Part shown: positions 57,226 through 64,000 of the stretch, piece by piece
Position numbering within the stretch: the stretch's first letter is position 1
Layout: every line of letters begins with the position of its first letter
Origin: Petaurus breviceps papuanus
Taxonomy: Eukaryota; Chordata; Mammalia; Diprotodontia; Petauridae
NCBI GenBank assembly: GCA_028583685.1
Contig: JAMXIF010000003.1
Location: 53,462,507 to 53,526,506 of the forward strand
Direction of reading: 5' to 3'
Length of the DNA stretch: 64,000 nucleotides
The notes under the pieces: generated by a model
What the model saw: the letters and a program-made list of their open reading frames with translations, nothing else
What the model was told of the DNA's origin: nothing
Database searches by the model: none
Translations under genes and position numbers: made by a program

Positions 57226-57298
57226 TCAGCTCTTTGCTGATACCAGTGAAATTAAAGTAAGGGTAGAAAAATGCTGGAATCTTAACAATGAATTTGTA

Positions 57299-57478
57299 GG
57301 GACAGCTAGGTGGCAAAGTGAATAGAGCACCAGCCCTGGAGTCAGGAGGACTTGAGTTCAAACCCGGCTTCAGACATTTGATACACTTACTAGCTGTGTG
57401 ATCTTGGGCAATTCACTTAACCCCAATTGCCCTCCTTTCCCCCCTCAAAAAAAAAGGCCGAAAAACAAATTAACAAAA
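57299..57478 (+). mobile_element. MAR-type SINE (short form) with target duplication
   Basis: GGGACAGCTAGGTGGCAAAG to an A-rich tail. GAATTTGT is duplicated (57290-57297, 57479-57486). Confidence 0.88.
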
Positions 57479-57489
57479 GAATTTGTGTT

Positions 57490-58975
57490 TGTTTTTGTTT
57501 TAAGTAATAATAAAGGAGGACTTGGGAAACAAGATCTAGTGGGTGAATCTTAGTCTTGGCTTTGGGGTTGTCCTACTGTGATGTCAACTTTCTCTGGTAG
57601 CTGTACAGTCTAGCTCCATAAACCAGGCTGGAATTGAAGAAAAACACTGAAGGCCTAACATAATGTCAAAATATTTAACTACTCTGTACCTCAGTTTCCA
57701 CACATGTAGAAAAAAGAATTTCTTTCCTAATATGACTGTTAATAAAGGTAAACTGAAATATGCCAACATCAATTATTACCACCATCAATAGCACCCCATC
57801 ACCTTCCTGTGAAATGCATTAGGATCATTCTCATTATTACAAGGAAAAGTACAGAATTCAACACTTCCCCCAGAGCAGGCATGATTAGAATACAGGATCC
57901 CTAAGTCCCTATGCCTGGTACACAATGAGAAAACACTGCTTCATTGATGAATGAATGAATGCCACAATGCAAATTAGCACAAACTCAAGGACTAAAAGAA
58001 ATTAGGCTAAATCTAGAAGGTATCACATTATAGTCCAGTAAAAATGTTAATGAGAATGGAAAGTGACCCCTGGGCTTTTTTCCAATTCTGATGCTCTGTT
58101 CCTTTAGCCACAACAAAGTAGAGAATAGAGGGCTGACCTAGCTACTTGCATGAATTAAACTTTCATTAAGTATTCTAATAATGTATGCAAGTCTGTCAGG
58201 AAAATGGCTGGCAGTTACATTGTGTCAGTCCTGTATTCTTGCACACCAGACATTATCTTAAATCAATATTTCACAGGATAACTTAACTAGTGAGATGCTT
58301 TAAGTCTGGGGCTTTTGTTGTTGTTTTGCTATTTAATTAAGGCTTATTTAGAAAATAATATATAATTTAGTTTTAGAAAAGGGGAGTAACTTATTGATGT
58401 TACAAAGTAAAACTAGGCATAAAATATTAAGTGAAGAATTCAATAAGCTACAAATATAATTGTAACCTTTCCTAACCTTACGTCAGCTAGCACATTCCCC
58501 ACACAGACTCTCATTGCTATGCATCCCATGGATTTGAGAACCCAGAAGTGGGTAATGCTGAGTCAGTCTCCAAGTCTCAGCTCCACTCTTTGTTTCTTAT
58601 GCCTACAAAAGATCCTGGCTGAACTGTGTTCTCACTGTCAGAGTGCCACTCCTTTCTTCAAGCTTTTAACTATTTTCTCTGAATTTGATTTGTCCCAAGA
58701 CTAACCATGGTCAAGGGCAATCCAGGACCCACAAAAAAGTTTTTTCAACGAATCAACCAATCATTCTTAAACACTTTGTCACATACAAAGTTGGGTAATG
58801 CGGGGTCTATGAAAACAAATAAAATACAGTCCCTGATCTAAATCAATGATCCTAAGGAAGATCTAAATTTAATGGTGGTGATGAAAATAAAAAGGATGGA
58901 CTAGAAATAAGAGATATTATAAAATACTTGGAATGATATGGTCAGAGTGGGGAGTTCCTAATGTAGAAATCTTCT
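57490..58975. other. No gene recognised
   Basis: About 1.5 kb of unique-looking sequence with a possible L2 terminus scrap near 57910-57965 and a repeat scrap near 58755-58830. The 61-codon frame at 58519 is unsupported. Confidence 0.4.
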
Positions 58976-58979
58976 CTCA

Positions 58980-59640
58980 GTGGATAAATCCTAGGGATTT
59001 GTCTGAGATGCATGGAGGGTAAATAATATCCATGGTTTATTTAACTAGTGCCTATAAGAGTAAACATTAGAACCCAAATCTTTCTGACTCTAAACCCAGG
59101 CCTCTAGCCACTAAAGGTTCTCAAAGTGTGGACTGGGGATGCCTGGGAAGCCCTTTCAGGGGATCTTTGAAGTCAAAACTATTTTCATAATAAAACCAAG
59201 ACATTATTTGACTATTAAAATACTTCCTCCTTTTCCAACTATAATATATGCATAAGGCCATATTTCTTCTTATACTTCCACCAAAACAACATATCACAAT
59301 AAATCCATAAACAGATATTGGGAATCTATCATTAAGCCAAATATTTTAAAGATTTGCGAAAAATATGCAAAACAATGCCACTCTTTTCACTAATTTTTTT
59401 TTCAGTAAAATACCTATTTTTTTCATTTAAAATATTATATGCTAACAAGATTTATTAGTTATTTCAAATGAATTAAAAATTATTTTTAAAACTTATCTGC
59501 TTTAAATTCGAATACAGTAATTATCAATATAGCCCACATAAAAAGAGCTCTTTGCTCAGTAATTTTTAAAGTATAAAGTGGTCCTGAGACCAAATATTCT
59601 GAGAACCACACTACATTGTGCTACCTCTATTGAGAGATTA
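58980..59640 (-). mobile_element. MIR fragment split by a hAT element
   Basis: AACCCAAATCTTTCTGACTC and CAGGCCTCTAGCCACT before the hAT element, ATTGTGCTACCTCTATTG after it. Confidence 0.55.
59111..59612 (+). mobile_element. hAT-Charlie deletion derivative with transposase end remnant
   Basis: The left end AAGGTTCTCAAAGTGTGG and right end TTCTGAGAACCACAC are inverted repeats. The + strand interior (ACTATTAAAATACTTCCTCC, TTCCACCAAAACAACATATC, AATGCCACTCTTTTCACTAA) corresponds to the C-terminal dimerisation region of a hAT transposase. The rest of the transposase is missing and the remnant has decayed. Confidence 0.75.
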
Positions 59641-59680
59641 TGAAGAAAGAGTAAACAAGACTTGTGATTGAAGGGGGGGG

Positions 59681-59830
59681 GGGCAGCCAGGTAGCACAGC
59701 GAGTAAGAGCACTGGCCCCAGAGTCGGGATAACCTGGGATGGAATCTGGGCTCTGATACTTAGCACCACACCCAGAAATAACCGGCCGTGTAACCTTGAG
59801 CAAGTTACTTAACCCCAATTGCTTAAAAAA
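59681..59830 (+). mobile_element. tRNA-headed SINE monomer
   Basis: GGGGCAGCCAGGTAGCACAG, then CACACCCAGAAATAACCGG and an A-rich tail. Both flanks are AAGGGGGGGG, probably the duplicated target. Confidence 0.88.
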
Positions 59831-59950
59831 AAGGGGGGGGGAGAGGGAATATTCCATTTACATGCTATTTTATTTAATATTTCATCCAAAGGTTCAAGAA
59901 AGATTCTTTTCCCTTGAGTGATAAAAGATTCTCTGCATGATATACCTTTT

Positions 59951-60131
59951 TTTTTTGTTTTGGGGTTGTTTTTTTTTTTTTTTTGCTTTTTGGAGAAGAG
60001 GAGGGCAAATAGGGTTAGACTTGCCCAAGGTAACACAGCTAGTTTTTATGTTGTGTCTGAGGTCAAATTTGAACTCAGGTCCTCCTGACTCCAGGGCTGA
60101 TGGTCTATTCACTGTACCACCTAGCCGCCCC
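59951..60131 (-). mobile_element. MAR-type SINE (short form) with target duplication
   Basis: T-rich reversed tail, AACTCAGGTCCTCCTGACTC, reversed head end CACCTAGCCGCCC. ATACCTTTT is duplicated (59942-59950, 60132-60140). Confidence 0.88.
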
Positions 60132-60144
60132 ATACCTTTTATTT

Positions 60145-60470
60145 TAACTCCATTAAGGTCTATTATTTTTGAGGATATGTGTTCAATCAACACACACAAA
60201 AGTCATTAGCTGTGGGGGCCTTTGGTTAACTAAAATGGTTAAAATAATGTTAATGTTTTATATGCCTTAAATATTAAGAGCTATTATATAACCTGATGGA
60301 GTGAAGTATGAATAAAGTTAATGATTCTACCACTGATCAATCTATCACTGGGGTTTCATGATCAATCAAAAAATAAACAGAGGATTTGTAAAATACCAGA
60401 CAAATGTCCCACACGTTGGCTTAAAAAGCGTATTGATAAAGACCTTAACCTAGCAATAGATATGGAAATA
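60145..60470. other. No gene recognised
   Basis: Unique-looking AT-rich sequence. Confidence 0.4.
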
Positions 60471-60474
60471 TACT

Positions 60475-60700
60475 GATATAGAGTCAGGAAGATTCTAGTT
60501 CAAATTTGATCTTAAACACTAGCTGTGTGATGCAAGTTAAGTTATTTAACCTCTGTCTGCTTCAGTTTCCTAATCTGTAAAATGGGAATAATAATTGTGT
60601 CTACCTTCCAGGTTTATTGTGAGGATAAAAATGAGTTAGATAATATTTGTAAAACACTTTGCAAGTCTTAAACCACTAACCCACTTGAACCACTAGCTAT
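60475..60700 (+). mobile_element. MIR/THER SINE, full-length type
   Basis: AGAGTCAGGAAGATTCTAGT, CTTCAGTTTCCTAATCTGTA and AACACTTTGCAAGTCTTAA. Confidence 0.8.
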
Positions 60701-60844
60701 TATTATTATTTGTTTTGTTTTTACAAACATATTAATATGATTGCATTCTAATATGCCTCTCACAGGTATTTTATATTATGTTATGTTATATGATATTTTA
60801 TTAATTGTTATATATAAAGATTAGAGCAAAATAATTTATTTGCC

Positions 60845-60960
60845 TAAATAAAGCAGGAAACTCTGAGGCCCTGTATTGCAGAGCAGATGTCAATCTACAG
60901 TGGTAGGAGTTTCCTTGCTGGGAATTACCTATACTAGTGAAATTACAGGACTGATCACTT
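60845..60960 (+). mobile_element. SINE 3' tail (as at 35214)
   Basis: GCAGAGCAGATGTCAATCTA and GTAGGAGTTTCCTTGCTGGG fit the distinct tail type. Confidence 0.5.
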
Positions 60961-61210
60961 TGCCCACCTCATCTACTTTCCAAAATGGCAGTAAATACAT
61001 CTCAGTGCAGGCTGTTCCAAAGGGTTTTATTTTTACAGAGTAGGTTCTCAGGTCAGTCAACAAAAATTTAAAAAATAATTGACTCAAAGCAAATCTAATA
61101 GTAGTAAAGAGTCTGTCATCTATAACAATTTTTCTATAGGAAGATATATTTATAGTCCCAATTTCAAATGCTAGAAATGCATCTTCCTTGGCAGCCAATC
61201 TGGCAGCCTT
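60961..61210. other. No gene recognised
   Basis: Part of a 149-codon minus frame (60929-61378) that runs through the microsatellite. No family likeness. Confidence 0.4.
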
Positions 61211-61236
61211 CCTTTTCTTCTTCTTCCTCCTCCTCC

Positions 61237-61277
<41 letters not shown>
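61211..61277. repeat. (TTC/TCC)n followed by (CA)n microsatellite
   Basis: Short triplet pyrimidine run, then about 19 CA units to 61277. Confidence 0.95.
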
Positions 61278-61279
<2 letters not shown>

Positions 61280-61377
61280 GCCAGAGACTAACTCAGTTCC
61301 AAGCCCTCTGTGAGGGTTCATGGCAAACCCCCTGTTGCAGATATGCTGGCCCTGACTCTGAGGGATGATGCTGTTCA

Positions 61378-61900
61378 TCCTTCATTTTCAAAATCATAGG
61401 GTGATGTCTTGACTTGGGCATGAATTGTATTTAAGTGAGACAGAGTTGCACAAAGTCATCAGCCTCACTCTCTTCCAGAGTCATCAAAGTGCAGTGGCAA
61501 GACAAAGTCAGTGTGATTGGCAATGGCCCAGGATTCAGTGGATGACCTTGGTATCTCTGATGTCTGACCGAGCTCTAAGCATACCACAGTGTCTGCTTCT
61601 GCTGCTTTCATGATCATTGGAACAAACTGTTCTCATCCAACCATCCAGCCAAGAGAAGTCTTCACATGCTTGGCGTAGACATCATCCTAACTCACCAACA
61701 GGTTTGAGGCCTGTTGGCTACCCTCAACCTGGTTTAGCTCCTTTAATGAGACAGTTTGCCAGAATGTGGCTGCTGTGTATGCTACAGTTTCTTGGAACAC
61801 AGGTGAGATATGGGAGACAGGTGGACACCAAGTAGGATGAGAAGCTTGAAAAGGACCATGAGAGGCCCTCACACCAAAGGTGCTCGTCCTCCCTGAACAC
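61378..61900 (+). repeat. Unnamed dispersed repeat, copy 2
   Basis: Longer copy of the element at 24083. Beyond the shared part it holds GAAGTCTTCACATGCTTGGC, CCTCAACCTGGTTTAGCTCC and AAAGGACCATGAGAGGCCCT (here GAAAAGGACCATG). It accounts for the frames at 61425-61998. Confidence 0.65.
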
Positions 61901-62480
61901 CTGGACATCACCGATACCCAAAGACTCAGTATTCTATCTCTATCTAGGACCCTTGGGAATTGCTCATCCACCTTAAGGACACTGTCTCCTCCAAACAAAC
62001 ATGGAGAATTCTTAAATAGAAGAAATCAAACCACTGTCTATGAGAATACAGCTGTCCCTGAAAAAAGTGGTTTTTTAAAACTAGGGCAACCTACCCTAGG
62101 AGAGGCTGCTGAGGTAACTCCATATTCCTTAGTCTTAAACTACTTCATCTCAGTGTTTAGATGTAATACTCATGCACCCCTAAACCAGATAAGCTGAACA
62201 TCTAACCCTGGCCAAGATCATCCAACTCACCAAGCAATTACACCCTGTCAGACCTAAAACCTTTACAGTAACTCAGTCCAGACTAGACCTCATGTCTTTC
62301 ATCTGAACAGAAACAACAGGGCATAGATTACAGATTAGAAAACATACATGAATATATCCTGACACACTCCATTTGATTTCTCCCACCAACAACAAAAGGA
62401 AATTCCTTAACAGATATGATAGATTTCTATGCCTACGGTCCCAATGTTGTACATCTTTGCCACAACAATGCTAAGCCATG
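61901..62480. other. No gene recognised
   Basis: May be a continuation of the 61378 repeat. The 105-codon frame at 61880-62197 starts within that repeat. Confidence 0.4.
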
Positions 62481-62497
62481 TCAATGCATTGACTTTT

Positions 62498-62643
62498 TTT
62501 TTTAAGCAATTGGGGTTAAGTAACTTGCTCAAGGTTACACAGCCAGGTGTTTCTGGGTGGGTGCTAAGTGTCTGAGCCCAGATTCGATCCCCATGTCATC
62601 CCGACACTGGGGCCAGTGCTCTTGTATGCTACCTGGCTGCCCC
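62498..62643 (-). mobile_element. tRNA-headed SINE, left-monomer type, with target duplication
   Basis: GTTAAGTAACTTGCTCAAGG, GTGTTTCTGGGTGGGTGCTA, CTACCTGGCTGCCCC. The perfect 15-bp AATGCATTGACTTTT lies on both sides (62483-62497, 62644-62658). Confidence 0.92.
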
Positions 62644-62834
62644 AATGCATTGACTTTTGATGGAACTTTTAATGGTCATGTGTCTAGGAAGACATGAACA
62701 TGAACCAGTATGCAAAGAGTAATGAAATATGGCCATGAGGAATCACTATGATGAATTCAAAGACCATCATCTTGTCTGACCAGTATCTTACTAAGAATTC
62801 CTGATAAAACATCTCCAAGTGACCATAAAGTCTC

Positions 62835-63340
62835 TGGCCAAAGACTTCTAGTGATAAGGAACTCACTACCTCCCAAGGCAGTCCATTCCACTCTTGAATA
62901 GCACTAATTATTAGGAAGTCTTTCCTTACATCTTATCATGGCTGTTCAGTCGTTTCCGTGGGGTTCAATTCATCACCTCACTTGATGCTTAATCCACTGA
63001 GCCACCTAGCTGCCCTAAAAGGTCAACTTTACAATTCATTCTGCTTTTTCTTAGTCCAAAAATAATGACTGTAACACCCTTTCCACATGACAGTCCCTTA
63101 AATACTTGAAGACTATCATGAAGCAATCATGACCTAACCCTCCCCACCCAAGTCTTTTCTTCTCAAGGCTAACCAACCCCATTTTCTTTAAACTATATTC
63201 CTATGGAATAGTCTCCAGTATTCTCACCATCCTGCTCATCTTTTTTTGAATATTCCAAAACTTGTCAATATCTTCCTAAAATATGGCATTTAACATTAAA
63301 TAAAATATTCCAGATCTGGAAACTGATGCCTGATTTGGAA
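62835..63340 (-). mobile_element. CR1/L3 LINE fragment, antisense, with MAR1 scrap
   Basis: AGGAACTCACTACCTCCCAA, CACATGACAGTCCCTTAAAT, CTTTTCTTCTCAAGGCTAAC and AACTTGTCAATATCTTCCTA. An internally deleted reversed MAR1 (GGCTGTTCAGTCGTTTCC to CTGAGCCACCTAGCTGCC) sits at 62938-63016. Confidence 0.7.
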
Positions 63341-63639
63341 ACTGAAACCCAGGATGGCTGCTAGCACAAGTTCTTTGACCTGCTTTTCTAAAGGAAAGCA
63401 ACTCAAAAGGGGTTAACAACCTTACTTTAATCAAACATATATATCATTCACTTAGTTCAGGGGAAAAAGTCAGCACCTTGAACTTCAGAAATTATAAGCA
63501 GACTAAAAATACAGACAGACAAATAATGCAATTCAACCAGTTACCAGAGAGAGAAGCACCAATATCTGGGTTCCTTTTGTCAGACAAGTGATATGAAAAT
63601 TGATAAATATCTCTGACCAAGATTTGGGTTATCCAAGAC

Positions 63640-63895
63640 AGATATCCAACTAAGTTTTCCTCATCTATAGCCTCCTTACCAGGGACTGCCTATGCAGTTC
63701 TGTCCTTACTGTACTATAGCTCACCCTCTCATTGTAATATTCATTCTCTCACTAATTGTTAACTGATCAGAGTTGACTGCCACCCACAGAAACACCTACT
63801 CTTCCAAGAGCATATAAACTGTAAGCCCACCACCAACAGGAGAAAGACAGCCAAATTACCATCCCTTTATAATAAACATGCTGAAAGGGTAAATA
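63640..63895 (+). mobile_element. Possible solitary LTR fragment (fossil)
   Basis: A TATA-like GCATATAAACTGTAAGCC about 60 bp ahead of a TATAATAAAC polyadenylation-like site would fit an old LTR. There is no pairing copy or coding part in the window. Low confidence. Confidence 0.25.
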
Positions 63896-63951
63896 AAAAA
63901 ATGATTAAATTACCCATAATTTATGTCTCTCGAACTTTTTAAACATCACAG

Positions 63952-64000
63952 GGCAGTGGATAGAGTGCCAGGCCTGAAGTCAGGAAGGCTCCTCTTCCTG
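63952..64000 (+). mobile_element. MAR1 SINE, cut by window edge
   Basis: GGGCAGTGGATAGAGTGCCA and TCAGGAAGGCTCCTCTTCCT are the head of a MAR1 SINE. Confidence 0.8.

Noticed and set aside
60929-61378. 149-codon minus-strand frame, the longest in the window
   Set aside because: It runs through the (CA)n microsatellite (a CVCVCV run) and a repeat edge; no domain or splice support.
1-64000. CRISPR array, operon, bacterial or phage-type system
   Set aside because: The sequence is plainly a mammalian nuclear repeat-rich region; direct repeats found are SINEs and microsatellites.

Overview
This is a mammalian, almost certainly marsupial, nuclear window (probably an Australasian marsupial). The evidence is the dense set of marsupial interspersed repeats: MAR1-type CORE-SINEs, a young tRNA-headed SINE resembling the WSINE1 group, HAL1/L1 pieces with a purine-rich 3' region, and many old L2, MIR/THER and CR1/L3 fragments. 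Base composition is AT-rich, there is no CpG island, and one 100-N assembly gap lies at 31649-31748. Most of the long open frames are repeat translations.

The one host gene I can support is on the minus strand. Two small exons, at 22566-22634 and 20200-20308, encode consecutive pieces of a CDP-alcohol phosphotransferase closely related to SELENOI (ethanolaminephosphotransferase 1, the last step of the CDP-ethanolamine pathway in ER/Golgi membranes). Both have good acceptors and donors, are free of stops, join in phase across a 2,257-bp intron, and correspond to SELENOI exons 2 and 3. The protein differs from SELENOI too much for so conserved a gene, so I read it as a divergent paralogue (SELENOI-like). 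The first exon (expected above 22634) and the catalytic exons (expected below 20200) were not found, so the rest of the window is probably intronic: more than 20 kb of intron 3 on the left and up to 41 kb of intron 1 on the right.

Layout: 1-2.75 kb, a HAL1-like element with a decayed ORF1; 4.4-11.2 kb, L2 fragments and an AT-rich inverted repeat; 11.6-19.9 kb, SINEs, an L1/HAL1 5' part, a mariner-like MITE, CR1/L3 and MIR; 20-22.7 kb, the two exons and the most repeat-poor interval; 22.7-31.5 kb, L2, a possible 7SL relic, a dimeric SINE and an L1 split by a hAT element; 31.7-45.9 kb, the gap, an inverted SINE pair, antisense L1 fragments and L2; 46-64 kb, further L1 5' parts, a trimeric SINE, a hAT-Charlie remnant and CR1/L3.

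The most unusual points are the SELENOI-like paralogue, the ordered heterodimeric/trimeric SINEs that each sit between a single target-site duplication, and the fact that every L2 3' end I could orient lies on the + strand, antisense to the gene. No bacterial-type system, CRISPR array or intact viral gene is present.
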